Assembly: GCA_910587105.1 (NCBI GenBank)
Contig: CAJUMB010000027.1
Location: forward strand, 1-43,931
Length of the DNA: 43,931 nt
From: an uncultured Lachnospiraceae bacterium
GTDB taxonomy: Bacteria > Bacillota > Clostridia > Lachnospirales > Lachnospiraceae
Reading direction: 5' to 3'
Part shown: positions 1 through 7,749 of the stretch, in pieces
How positions within the stretch are numbered: the stretch's first letter is position 1
How the letters are laid out: each line of letters starts with the position of its first letter
The notes under the pieces: generated by a model
The model's database searches: none
What the model saw: only the letters and a program-made list of their open reading frames with translations
Told to the model about the DNA's origin: nothing
Program-made: the position numbers and the translations under genes

Positions 1-499
1 CCGTAGTCTTCACCTGTGCCCCGGCCCCACAGAAACTGGCAAAATCATGCCTTCCGATAAAATAAGAAGATGCCTCCCGCATCCGCTCCATATCCAGGGG
101 ATAGTGATAAAAATAGGAATACAGCCTCTGTGTGGGCAGGGGAAACCGTCGATTTAAAATCCGATATTCGTATGTCTTCTCACTCTCACAAAAGCGGGGA
201 TGGAAATCCGGCTCCACTTCCTGGGAAGCCTGAATCCGAATATCTTCCGGCAGACGCTGATTCAATGCATAAGAGAATTTTTCAGCCGGTATCCTGCTGT
301 CTGTATCAAAGACAGCCACATTCCCCAGCGCATGAACCCCCGCATCCGTACGGCTGGCCCCTGCCGTCTGCACCGGATGGCCCAGAAGTTCTTCCAGACA
401 TCGGTTCAGCTCGCCCTGAATTGTCCTGCCATTATCCTGTATCTGCCAGCCGCAGTAGTTCGAACCGTCATAAGCAACCGTCAATCCAATCCGTTTCAT
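1..499 (-). CDS. truA: tRNA pseudouridine synthase A (TruA), N-terminal part, cut by window edge
   Basis: TruA converts uridines 38-40 of the tRNA anticodon arm to pseudouridine. Translating the minus strand from the ATG at 499-497 gives an uninterrupted frame to base 1. It begins MKRIGLTVAYDGSNYCGWQ and holds the family's catalytic-aspartate motif ASRTDAGVHALG near residue 50 and the later GRHDFASFCG segment. About 166 residues are visible; the C-terminal third lies outside the window. The likely SD is the GGGGG seven bases upstream, which lies inside a leftover copy of the ecfT 3' end (501-544). TruA commonly follows ecfT in Firmicutes. Here the pair has been separated by the SatD/DUF3307 insert, so truA may now be co-transcribed with those genes. 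Confidence 0.95.
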   Translation of the reverse strand, partial: MKRIGLTVAYDGSNYCGWQIQDNGRTIQGELNRCLEELLGHPVQTAGASRTDAGVHALGNVAVFDTDSRIPAEKFSYALNQRLPEDIRIQASQEVEPDFHPRFCESEKTYEYRILNRRFPLPTQRLYSYFYHYPLDMERMREASSYFIGRHDFASFCGAGAQVKTT

Positions 500-500
500 C

Positions 501-544
501 CTAGAACCCCCATATCCGAAATGCAATGCTCAGCGCCATGTATC
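501..544. repeat. 44-bp direct repeat, truA-side copy of the ecfT 3' end
   Basis: This stretch matches 2337-2380 at 42 of 44 positions. Read on the minus strand it encodes the last residues of EcfT (MALSIAFRIWGF, stop) and the TAG stop lies one base before the truA ATG. It is therefore best read as the native ecfT tail left beside truA after an insertion split the two genes. It also supplies the GGGGG that can serve as truA's ribosome binding site. Confidence 0.9.
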
Positions 545-609
545 TCCGGGATTTTGCTCCATTCTGCAGCAAAATACCTGGCGTAACAGCACCTGCTGAG
601 CAGCTGTGT

Positions 610-1224
610 TTAAACAATAACCGATATACAGACAGCGCTTATGGTACTTAATAAAGTACCCAATAAATAATACTCCGCAAAATCCGGCTCTTTGGTAATT
701 CTATCGTAACGTGCAATGGACTTTGCTGTTAAAACTAAACCAATGGATGAATACTGATTCAAATATATACAAACAGCTATCAGCATTCTTTCAAGCGTTC
801 CCATATACCGCCCTGCTTTTTTATCTGTGCTTTCTTCCTTTGGCGGCTTATACCCTTCTAATATGTATGCAATCAGTATATTTACTGGTTTATGAAGCAG
901 CAGCAGTTTTGCTGTCCATGCCGCCGACATACCCAAAGATATTCCAAAAGCATCCAGGAATGCCTGCAGTTCAATGCGTACCAAACTGTCTCTATCCAAA
1001 TTTTTCATGTAATATACAATCACCGCAATGGTCAAAAAGTGCAGACATTGATCTACACAAAACACCATTTTATCATTTTTCACCCAATGCCTGCAGAAAT
1101 ACTTGAGCATATCAATCAAGCCATGGGAGAAAATAAAAGCCGCCGCGTATTTTACTTCCAATCCTGGTAAAAAAATAATAAAGAACAAAAGCGCTGTGAT
1201 GCCATATACAACAGCATGATACAC
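610..1224 (-). CDS. DUF3307-family integral membrane protein
   Basis: A 204-residue hydrophobic protein with about five predicted membrane segments. It carries two hallmarks I associate with DUF3307 proteins: SHGLIDMLKY near residue 33 and VDQCLHF near residue 57. The frame given starts at a GTG. The same frame continues upstream without a stop to about 1323 and encodes what looks like the rest of the family N-terminus (HVVCDFYCQTERTAAKK, then AYFKWVVYHAVVYG), which would give about 237 residues. That extension contains no ATG, GTG or TTG. An ATG with a good AAGGGG site lies at 1334-1332 but in another frame, where it stops after four codons. Either a non-standard ATA/ATT start is used, or a one-base frameshift has damaged the gene. 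It lies downstream of the SatD gene, probably in one operon. Function unknown. Confidence 0.75.
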   Translation of the reverse strand: MYHAVVYGITALLFFIIFLPGLEVKYAAAFIFSHGLIDMLKYFCRHWVKNDKMVFCVDQCLHFLTIAVIVYYMKNLDRDSLVRIELQAFLDAFGISLGMSAAWTAKLLLLHKPVNILIAYILEGYKPPKEESTDKKAGRYMGTLERMLIAVCIYLNQYSSIGLVLTAKSIARYDRITKEPDFAEYYLLGTLLSTISAVCISVIV

Positions 1225-1356
1225 AACCCATTTAAAATAAGCCCGCTTTTTTGCTGCAGTCCTTTCTGTCTGACAATAGAAATCACATACTACATGTATG
1301 ATTACAAAACCAAGAATTATTATTCGTCATTCATCCCCTTTATGTCTTTGAATACT

Positions 1357-2058
1357 CTAAATCGTGTCCGTAGATTCATCGCTGCCGCAGGCACACGCTA
1401 ATATATTTTCCACATTTTTCAATGCATTTGCATAAGTATAATACTGGCCTTTTGCCAAACTCTTTTGTACAGAAGACTGTGCAATGCCCAGCCTGTCAGC
1501 CGCCTGCTGCTGGCCGTCCTGATGCGCCAGCATATCCCAGATGATCTCTCTCTGTCTGTCAGTCCACCCATCTTCAATAGCTCTGGCAAGCTCAAAAACA
1601 GTATTAATCAGCACCGTCTGCGTCACAGCCCCTTTGTCATCTTCTAACCGAATATCAGAGAGAATTGCTTTATTTTTCTTCTCATTTTTCTTTAATACTT
1701 CAACAGCATTTCGTGCATTATAGTAACCTGGGCCGTCTGCCCCCAATGCCATTTCCGTATTAATTTCTGTGGATATACTGCCTATCCCTATTCCAAACCG
1801 TAATTCTACCGGATATAACTGCATTTTTATCTTCTGAATCATTTTCAGAACATTCTTTCCGTTAAATAATAATCCCTGGAATTCATCCCCCAATGTTATT
1901 AGGAAATTTGATGCGATATCATCTTTATATACCGCGTTTATTTCATCTAAAACAGCCTTAAGATTATCTTGTATCTCTTTTCGCTTTTCCAATTCTCTTG
2001 ATTTCTTTACATCACCTATAACTGCAATAAAAGATTTCTCCTCGAAAAAAAAGGCCAT
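1357..2058 (-). CDS. SatD-family protein (cyclase/GGDEF-like fold plus C-terminal HTH)
   Basis: A 233-residue protein. The ATG at 2058 is preferred over the ATG at 2082 because an AGGAG lies ten bases before it. Visible motifs are AVIGDVKKSRELEKR (residues 13-27), the family hallmark ITLGDEFQGLL (about 55-65), RFGIGIGSI, and ADGPGYYNAR. The C-terminus (WTDRQREIIWDML to SVQKSL) resembles a sigma region 4-type helix-turn-helix. SatD was named from the Streptococcus sat (secretion and acid tolerance) locus; its biochemistry is unknown. The spacing of the GD and GDEF motifs resembles the palm of GGDEF and class III cyclases, which is my inference. A run of eight T in codons 3-5 could slip. The gene has its own strong promoter (2109-2137) and precedes the DUF3307 membrane gene. 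Confidence 0.82.
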   Translation of the reverse strand: MAFFFEEKSFIAVIGDVKKSRELEKRKEIQDNLKAVLDEINAVYKDDIASNFLITLGDEFQGLLFNGKNVLKMIQKIKMQLYPVELRFGIGIGSISTEINTEMALGADGPGYYNARNAVEVLKKNEKKNKAILSDIRLEDDKGAVTQTVLINTVFELARAIEDGWTDRQREIIWDMLAHQDGQQQAADRLGIAQSSVQKSLAKGQYYTYANALKNVENILACACGSDESTDTI

Positions 2059-2108
2059 TATTCTAACTCTCCTGCAGCGCATTTTCTTTCAGATAGGTTC
2101 TATAGCAA

Positions 2109-2137
2109 ATTATATCACCTCAATGGTGCATAATCAA
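2109..2137 (-). promoter_or_regulatory. Sigma-A type promoter of the SatD-DUF3307 operon
   Basis: On the minus strand TTGATT is followed after exactly 17 bases by TATAAT, with an extended TGA before the -10 box. It lies about 50 bases upstream of the SatD start. This is one of the best promoter matches in the window and shows that the inserted genes carry their own transcription start. Confidence 0.75.
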
Positions 2138-2176
2138 TAATTATTCACTATGAAGGCTATATTCTGTGAATGGTTT

Positions 2177-2340
2177 CTAGTATAATCCCACTAATTACCG
2201 ATACCTTTCGCGCAGGATAGATTTTCAGCCTGCAAAGCGGAGGAATGAGACGCAGCGGTGGCTGCGTCGATTGACGACAACGCCGCAGATGGAAATGTAG
2301 ACAAGTGAAAGGTACGGTTAATTAGTGTGGGTTATGCTAG
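2177..2340. mobile_element. Family B miniature inverted-repeat element, copy 1
   Basis: A 164-bp element bounded by CTAG at both ends (2177-2180 and 2337-2340), probably a 4-bp target duplication. Terminal inverted repeats of about 30 bp are visible: TATAATCCCACTAATTACCG on the left against the complement of the right end, CATAACCCACACTAATTAAC. The centre has GCGGAGGAA (2237-2245), a perfect 8-bp hairpin GACGCAGC-GGTG-GCTGCGTC (2249-2268), then GACGACAACGCCGC (2273-2286). It encodes no protein. A second copy at 42375-42537 shares the plan and the two conserved motifs but not the stem sequence. The right-hand CTAG contains the ecfT stop codon. Confidence 0.8.
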
Positions 2341-2380
2341 ATCCCCCATATCCGAAATACAATGCTCAGCGCCATGTATC
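2337..2380. repeat. 44-bp direct repeat, ecfT-side copy
   Basis: The current 3' end of ecfT. It matches 501-544 with two substitutions, changing the encoded tail from SIAFRIWGF to SIVFRIWGI. Together the two copies bracket the SatD/DUF3307 insert, as flanking att-like repeats do after integration into the 3' end of a gene. Confidence 0.9.
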
Positions 2381-3140
2381 CCATTAAAATCCCATAAGCT
2401 GCATAATCCCTGCCCTTATACTGCAGAGGCTTCATCTGTGTACGCCCCTCACCACCATGGTAACACCGCGCCTCCATAGCCATTGCCAGGTCATTGGCAC
2501 GGCGGAACGCAGAGACAAAAAGAGGTACCAGCAGAGGAATCATGTTTTTCGCCTTCTGAATGATGTTCCCGCTCTCAAAGTCTGCTCCTCTTGCCATCTG
2601 CGCCTTCATAATCTTATCTGTTTCTTCCATTAATATGGGGATAAAGCGCAGGGCAATGGACATCATCATGGCAATCTCATGAACCGGGACATGGATACGG
2701 TTCAGCGGGCCCATGAGATTCTCCAGCCCATTGGTGAGCTGATTGGGGGTTGTGGTCAGTGTCATAATAGATGACCCCACCACCAGATATACCAGCCGGA
2801 TGGCCATACGCCCAGCCTGCATCATCCCTTCCCAGGTAATTTTCAGTAATCCCAGCTGCCAGATTACCCGCCCTGGGGTAAGCAGCATATTGAACACAAC
2901 AGTAAACAAAAGAATCACCAGAATTGCTTTAAGCCCCCGAAACATAAAAGACACAGGCACTTTAGACAAAACAATCATTCCCGCCAGAAATATGGTGGCA
3001 GCGCCGTACCCGGGAAATGTGTGGAAAATAAACAGAGAAATCACAAACAACAGTGTTCCCACAAATTTTGTCCGGGGGTCCAGCCTGTGAAGCACCGAAT
3101 CAGCCGGATAATACTGTCCCAGTGTAATGTCCCGGATCAT
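2337..3140 (-). CDS. ecfT: Energy-coupling factor transporter transmembrane protein EcfT
   Basis: EcfT is the membrane scaffold that couples the two ATPases of an ECF importer to interchangeable vitamin-binding S components. The 267-residue protein starts TLGQYYPADSVLHRLDPRT, typical of the family, and has about five membrane segments. The two cytoplasmic coupling-helix signatures are present: AQMARGADF near residue 184 and AMEARCYHGG near residue 223. The start codon overlaps the ecfA2 stop by four bases, so translation is likely coupled. The last 14 codons belong to the duplicated 44-bp repeat, and the stop lies in the CTAG boundary of a miniature element. The gene remains intact despite the insertion next to it. 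Confidence 0.95.
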   Translation of the reverse strand: MIRDITLGQYYPADSVLHRLDPRTKFVGTLLFVISLFIFHTFPGYGAATIFLAGMIVLSKVPVSFMFRGLKAILVILLFTVVFNMLLTPGRVIWQLGLLKITWEGMMQAGRMAIRLVYLVVGSSIMTLTTTPNQLTNGLENLMGPLNRIHVPVHEIAMMMSIALRFIPILMEETDKIMKAQMARGADFESGNIIQKAKNMIPLLVPLFVSAFRRANDLAMAMEARCYHGGEGRTQMKPLQYKGRDYAAYGILMGYMALSIVFRIWGI

Positions 3141-3994
3141 CGCCTCTCCCCTTTCAACGCTTTCAAGATACTCTCCTTTGCCTCCTCTATGGTAATCGCC
3201 CCTGTATCTACCTGCAGTCCTCTTGCCTTCAGGTCATGCATCACATACGTAATCTCCGGTGCCGCCAGACCCATACGCTCCAGCTCTTTATAATGGGCGA
3301 ACACCTTCCTGGGCTCATCGTCAAAAGCAACGCGTCCCTCATTGAGCACAACGATGCGCTCCACATAACGAGCCACATCCTCCATACTGTGGGATACCAG
3401 CACAATGGCCATCTTCCGGGTTCTGTGAAGAATGGCAATCTGGGAAAGTATTTCATCCCTCCCCCCCGGGTCAAGACCCGCCGCAGGCTCATCCAATATG
3501 AGTATCCTGGGATTCATGGCCAGAACCCCGGCTATGGCTGCCCGCTTTTTCTGCCCGCCTGAGAGCTCAAAAGGGGACTTTCCAAAAAGCTCCTTTGGCA
3601 TACCCACATGTTCCAGCGCCTTTCGCGCCTGTTCCTCTGCCTCCGCCTGCCCCAGCCCCTGGTTTTTCGGTCCAAAGCAGACGTCTTTCAGCACATCCAT
3701 CTCAAACAGCTGATGTTCCGGATACTGAAATACCAGCCCCACCTGTCCACGGAGTTTTTTTCTGGAAAATCCCTCACCCCAGATGTCCTCCCCATTATAG
3801 AGCACCTGCCCCTCAGATGGCTTCAGCAAGCCGTTTAATAACTGTATCAAAGTGGACTTCCCGCTGCCTGTATGTCCGATGATTCCAATAAACTGGCCAT
3901 CCGGGATAGACAAATCAATGTGTTCCAATGCACGCATTTCATATACTGTGCCTGGGCTGTACCGATAAGAAACATGTTTTAACTCAATTGACAT
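3137..3994 (-). CDS. ecfA2: Energy-coupling factor transporter ATP-binding protein EcfA2
   Basis: One of the two ABC ATPases powering the ECF importer. The 285-residue protein has Walker A GHTGSGKST near residues 40-48, the Q-loop VFQYPEHQLF, signature ELSGGQKKR, Walker B ILILDEPAAGLDP and the switch histidine in LVSHSMEDV. The order of the pair and the C-terminal extension after the ABC core fit EcfA2. Its start lies inside the end of ecfA1 (16-base overlap) and its stop overlaps the ecfT start, so the three genes form a tight operon. Confidence 0.95.
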   Translation of the reverse strand: MSIELKHVSYRYSPGTVYEMRALEHIDLSIPDGQFIGIIGHTGSGKSTLIQLLNGLLKPSEGQVLYNGEDIWGEGFSRKKLRGQVGLVFQYPEHQLFEMDVLKDVCFGPKNQGLGQAEAEEQARKALEHVGMPKELFGKSPFELSGGQKKRAAIAGVLAMNPRILILDEPAAGLDPGGRDEILSQIAILHRTRKMAIVLVSHSMEDVARYVERIVVLNEGRVAFDDEPRKVFAHYKELERMGLAAPEITYVMHDLKARGLQVDTGAITIEEAKESILKALKGERR

Positions 3995-4830
3995 AACGCA
4001 TCCACCAATTCTTCTCTGGTCAATATATCTTCCGGCAGCTTCAGGCCTGACTTTCGCAGTTCATGAGCCAGCATCGTTACCTGAGGAACATCCAGACCGC
4101 ACTTCTTCATTTCTTCCACGCGGCTGAAAATCTCTCTGGGTGACCCCTGCATCATAAGCTCTCCCTGATCCATCACGAACACCTTATCTGCATATACCAC
4201 TTCTTCCATATAGTGGGTGATAAGAATCACTGTCACCTGTTCTTTCTGATTCAGCTCCCGCAGGGCCTTCAGCACTTCTTTGCGCCCGTTGGGGTCCAGC
4301 ATGGCCGTGGGCTCGTCTAATACAATACAGCGGGGGCGCATAGCCATCACCCCGGCTATGGCCACCCGCTGCTTTTGTCCGCCAGACAGCTTATTGGGAG
4401 AATGATACCGATAGGCCGTCATGCCCACTGCCTTTAGACTGTCATCCACCCGTTTCCAGATATCTTCTGTGGGTACCCCCATATTTTCCGGCCCGAAACC
4501 CACATCTTCTTCTACCACAGTTCCAATAATCTGATTATCAGGATTCTGGAAAACCATGCCGGCTTTCTGGCGTATCTTCCACAGTTCACTTTCCTGGCAG
4601 GTATCCATGCCGTCCACCCACAGCACACCCTCCGTGGGAATCAACAATGCATTCATATGCTTTGCCAGGGTAGACTTCCCGGAACCGTTGCGGCCCAACA
4701 CCGCCGCAAACTGCCCTGCCTCAATATCCAGATCCACGCTGCGTACAGCATGGCTTGCCTCCTGTATCCGGCCGTTTTCATCATATCGATAAAAATCAAA
4801 CCCCAGCTTCCTGGCCCGAATGATTCCCAT
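3979..4830 (-). CDS. ecfA1: Energy-coupling factor transporter ATP-binding protein EcfA1
   Basis: Partner ATPase of EcfA2, about 283 residues. Walker A GRNGSGKST, Q-loop VFQNPDNQII, signature KLSGGQKQR, Walker B CIVLDEPTAMLDP and LITHYMEEV are all in place. The ATG at 4830 is chosen because GGGGGAAGG lies just upstream; an earlier in-frame TTG at 4848 has no better site. The start overlaps the end of engB by 35 bases. That is longer than usual and suggests the ECF operon is read through from the lon-engB transcript. In many Firmicutes the ECF core instead follows rplQ in the ribosomal-protein cluster. Confidence 0.94.
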   Translation of the reverse strand: MGIIRARKLGFDFYRYDENGRIQEASHAVRSVDLDIEAGQFAAVLGRNGSGKSTLAKHMNALLIPTEGVLWVDGMDTCQESELWKIRQKAGMVFQNPDNQIIGTVVEEDVGFGPENMGVPTEDIWKRVDDSLKAVGMTAYRYHSPNKLSGGQKQRVAIAGVMAMRPRCIVLDEPTAMLDPNGRKEVLKALRELNQKEQVTVILITHYMEEVVYADKVFVMDQGELMMQGSPREIFSRVEEMKKCGLDVPQVTMLAHELRKSGLKLPEDILTREELVDALCQLS

Positions 4831-5425
4831 AAGCACCTTCCCCCGCAATCACGTTTTCCATAATCTTCCATATTTCCTCCCTGCCCTGACGGGACGTGGC
4901 GGAAAAGGGAATCATTCGGGTGTCGGCAGGCAAATGCAGCCCTGTCCGTATCAATTTGGTCTGTTTCGGGATCTGACTGCGTTTGATCTTATCCAGCTTA
5001 GTGGCGATGATAATGGGTTCATAGCCGTTGGACACAATCCACTGATGCATCATCTTATCGTTTTCTGACGGCGCATGGCGGATATCCACCAACAGAAAAA
5101 CGGCCTCCAGAGCCGAGGAACTGTGCAGATAACGGTCCACCATCTTCCCCCACTGTTCTTTCTCCGACTTGGAGGCTTTGGCGTACCCATATCCGGGCAG
5201 ATCCACCAGAAAAATCTGTTTGTTCACATTATAATAATTAATTGTCTGAGTTTTCCCCGGCTGAGAACTGGTTCTCGCCAGGGATTTCCTGTTCATCAGA
5301 CTGTTAATCAGAGAAGATTTCCCCACATTGGACTTTCCTGCAAAGGCAATCTCCGGCATATCGCTTTCCGGCAAAACGCTGGTCACGCCGCATACAACAT
5401 CCAGCGAAGCACTTTTTATAATCAT
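4796..5425 (-). CDS. engB: Ribosome biogenesis GTP-binding protein EngB (YsxC/YihA)
   Basis: A small essential GTPase that assists large ribosomal subunit assembly. Starting at the ATG that overlaps the lon stop (ATGA), the protein has 209 residues. G1 is GKSNVGKSS at residues 30-38, switch II DLPGYGYAK, G4 TKLDK, and a final SATSRQG corresponds to G5. An upstream extension of the frame into lon is possible but is not family-like. The neighbours lon-engB are a well-known pairing in Firmicutes. Confidence 0.95.
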   Translation of the reverse strand: MIIKSASLDVVCGVTSVLPESDMPEIAFAGKSNVGKSSLINSLMNRKSLARTSSQPGKTQTINYYNVNKQIFLVDLPGYGYAKASKSEKEQWGKMVDRYLHSSSALEAVFLLVDIRHAPSENDKMMHQWIVSNGYEPIIIATKLDKIKRSQIPKQTKLIRTGLHLPADTRMIPFSATSRQGREEIWKIMENVIAGEGAYGNHSGQEAGV

Positions 5426-7734
5426 ACCAGCACCTCTTCCAGCACCTCTTCCATAGATTCCACATACAGAATATCCATCCCGCCGGTAATCTCCTCTGAA
5501 AGTTCTTTGATATCCGGACGATTTTCTTTGGGAACCAAAACTGTTTTGATTTTTGCGCATTTTGCAGCCAGCAGTTTTTCTTTCAGTCCGCCCACTGGAA
5601 GCACTCTGCCCCGCAGGGTGATCTCACCGGTCATTGCCAGGCTGGCTTTGGCCGGCTTTTCAGTAATTGCCGAGAGCATGGCAGACGCCATTGTTATTCC
5701 TGCGGACGGACCGTCTTTCGGCACCGCTCCTTCAGGAATATGTATATGGATGTCATGCTCCTGAAAATATTCCGGCTCTATTTCATATCGCTCTGCCACA
5801 GAACGGATATAACTGATTCCCGCCTGTGCTGACTCCTTCATTACATCACCCATCTGTCCGGTCAGCTGTAATTTTCCTTTGCCAGGCATTACATTGACTT
5901 CAATCTGCAGGGTATCTCCGCCTGCGCTGGTCCACGCCAGGCCTCTGACAACACCGATTTCATCTTTCTTATTTGCCAGATGGACACTGTATTTTTCATG
6001 TCCCAGATATTTCTGCACATTTTTTCCGGTCACAGTGATCTTCTTACTGTTCCCCTCCAAAATCTCACGAGCCGCTTTCCGGCAGATTTTCCCGATCCGC
6101 CTCTCCAGATTCCGGACACCGGATTCTCTGGTATAACCGCTGATAATTTTCTTGATGGCAGAGGACTGAATGGCCAGCTGAGATTTTTTCAGACCGTGAA
6201 TGTCCCTCTGCTTAGGAAGCAGATGGTCTTTTACGATATGCTCTTTCTCATTTTCTGTATAACCGCCGATTTCAATCAGCTCCATACGGTCTAAGAGCGG
6301 CCGCGGTATGGTGGATGCGTCATTGGCCGTGGCAATAAATAGAACCTCTGACAAATCCAGCGGAATCTCCACATAGTGGTCTGAAAATTTATTGTTCTGC
6401 TCCGAGTCCAGCACTTCCAGCAGGGCAGATGCCGTATCTCCTTTATAATCACTGCTGGTCTTATCGATTTCATCCAGCAGCATCAGGGGATTTTTCACCC
6501 CTGCCTGTTTTAATCCTACTGCAATCCGCCCTGGCATGGCTCCCACATAGGTCCTTCTATGCCCCCGGATTTCTGCTTCGTCACGGACACCGCCCAGACA
6601 GATGCGCACATATTTTTTATTCAGCGCTTTTGCCACAGACCTGGCAATGGAAGTCTTTCCTGTTCCCGGAGGCCCCACCAGACATAAGATGGGGCTGTCG
6701 CCTTTCTCATTCAGGATGCGCACGGCCAGATATTCCACAATCCTCTCTTTTACTTTCTCCAGACCGTAATGGTCTGCTTCCAGAATCCGGTTGGTTTTCT
6801 TCAAATCAATGGAATCTTTTGACGTTTTATCCCAGGGAAGGTCCAGCAGTGTCTCTATATATCCCCTGGCCACGGCGCTCTCTGAAGCGCTGGAGCCCAG
6901 AGATTTGAAACGGTCGATCTCTTTGGCAATCTTCTCCTTCACGCTGTCTGACGCTTCTAGTTTTTCCAGTCTCTCCCGGAATTCCTCTATTTCGCTCTGG
7001 GAGTTATCCTCCCCCAGTTCCTCCTGAATCAATTTTAACTGCTCTTTTAAAATATATTCTTTCTGGTTCTTGTCGATACGCTCCCGGATTTTCATCTGCA
7101 GTTCCTGACGGATCTGGGCAATCTGTATCTCATTATTCAAAATAACGCCCAGCAGCTCATACCTGTCTTCCAGCCGCACTGCTTCCAGAATCTTCTGCTT
7201 ATCTGTGTATTCCAGAGACAGATGGATGCTGATTTGGTCCACCAGCATTTCCAGGTCCTCAATGCTGATAATCTGAGCCGCCAGTTCCTTACTGACTTTG
7301 CCGCACTCCATACAGTAACTCTGAAAAGTCTCTTTCATACTGCGGATCATAGCCTGGCGCATACTTTGGTTCATCATTTCTTTTTCTTCGGAGGGAATGG
7401 AAACTTCCACTTCCAGCATCTCATCGTCCTGGATAATCTCCACCAATTCTCCCCGTTCTTCGCCTTCCACTAAAATCCGCAGAATATTCTGGGGCAGTTT
7501 CACCACCTGCTTTACACAGCCGATGGTTCCTATCTTATATAAGCCATTAAGACCCGGAGCTTCCACTGCCGGATCTTTCTGGGTAATCAAAAATATTCGC
7601 TGGTTATTCAGCATGGCCTTTTCTACGGCTTTCACCGAGCGGGGTCTGCTGATATCAAAGTGTACAATCATATCCGGGATTACAGTAGTCCCCCGCAGGG
7701 CCACTGCAGGCATTACTTCTACTCTTTTGCTCAT
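5422..7734 (-). CDS. lon: ATP-dependent endopeptidase Lon
   Basis: A cytoplasmic AAA+ protease that degrades damaged and regulatory proteins. The 770-residue protein has the N-terminal LON substrate-binding domain (from MPAVALRGTTVIPDM), a long coiled-coil-rich middle, Walker A GPPGTGKTS near residue 355, Walker B LMLLDEIDK, and the protease domain with the catalytic serine in KDGPSAG near residue 675 and the partner lysine about 43 residues on. Length is normal. A clear GGAGGGATAAC lies before the ATG. It sits between clpX and engB and is probably in the trigger factor-Clp transcript. Confidence 0.97.
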   Translation of the reverse strand: MSKRVEVMPAVALRGTTVIPDMIVHFDISRPRSVKAVEKAMLNNQRIFLITQKDPAVEAPGLNGLYKIGTIGCVKQVVKLPQNILRILVEGEERGELVEIIQDDEMLEVEVSIPSEEKEMMNQSMRQAMIRSMKETFQSYCMECGKVSKELAAQIISIEDLEMLVDQISIHLSLEYTDKQKILEAVRLEDRYELLGVILNNEIQIAQIRQELQMKIRERIDKNQKEYILKEQLKLIQEELGEDNSQSEIEEFRERLEKLEASDSVKEKIAKEIDRFKSLGSSASESAVARGYIETLLDLPWDKTSKDSIDLKKTNRILEADHYGLEKVKERIVEYLAVRILNEKGDSPILCLVGPPGTGKTSIARSVAKALNKKYVRICLGGVRDEAEIRGHRRTYVGAMPGRIAVGLKQAGVKNPLMLLDEIDKTSSDYKGDTASALLEVLDSEQNNKFSDHYVEIPLDLSEVLFIATANDASTIPRPLLDRMELIEIGGYTENEKEHIVKDHLLPKQRDIHGLKKSQLAIQSSAIKKIISGYTRESGVRNLERRIGKICRKAAREILEGNSKKITVTGKNVQKYLGHEKYSVHLANKKDEIGVVRGLAWTSAGGDTLQIEVNVMPGKGKLQLTGQMGDVMKESAQAGISYIRSVAERYEIEPEYFQEHDIHIHIPEGAVPKDGPSAGITMASAMLSAITEKPAKASLAMTGEITLRGRVLPVGGLKEKLLAAKCAKIKTVLVPKENRPDIKELSEEITGGMDILYVESMEEVLEEVLV

Positions 7735-7749
7735 GTTATCCCTCCAAAT

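Noticed and set aside
70..586. Two plus-strand reading frames of 128-144 codons
   Set aside because: They lie opposite truA and the 44-bp repeat, have no ribosome binding site and no recognisable domain; the minus frame is clearly TruA.
2177..2340. The family B element as the sole cause of the ecfT/truA split
   Set aside because: It accounts for only 164 bp with a 4-bp duplication. The 44-bp ecfT repeat and the SatD/DUF3307 genes need a separate event.
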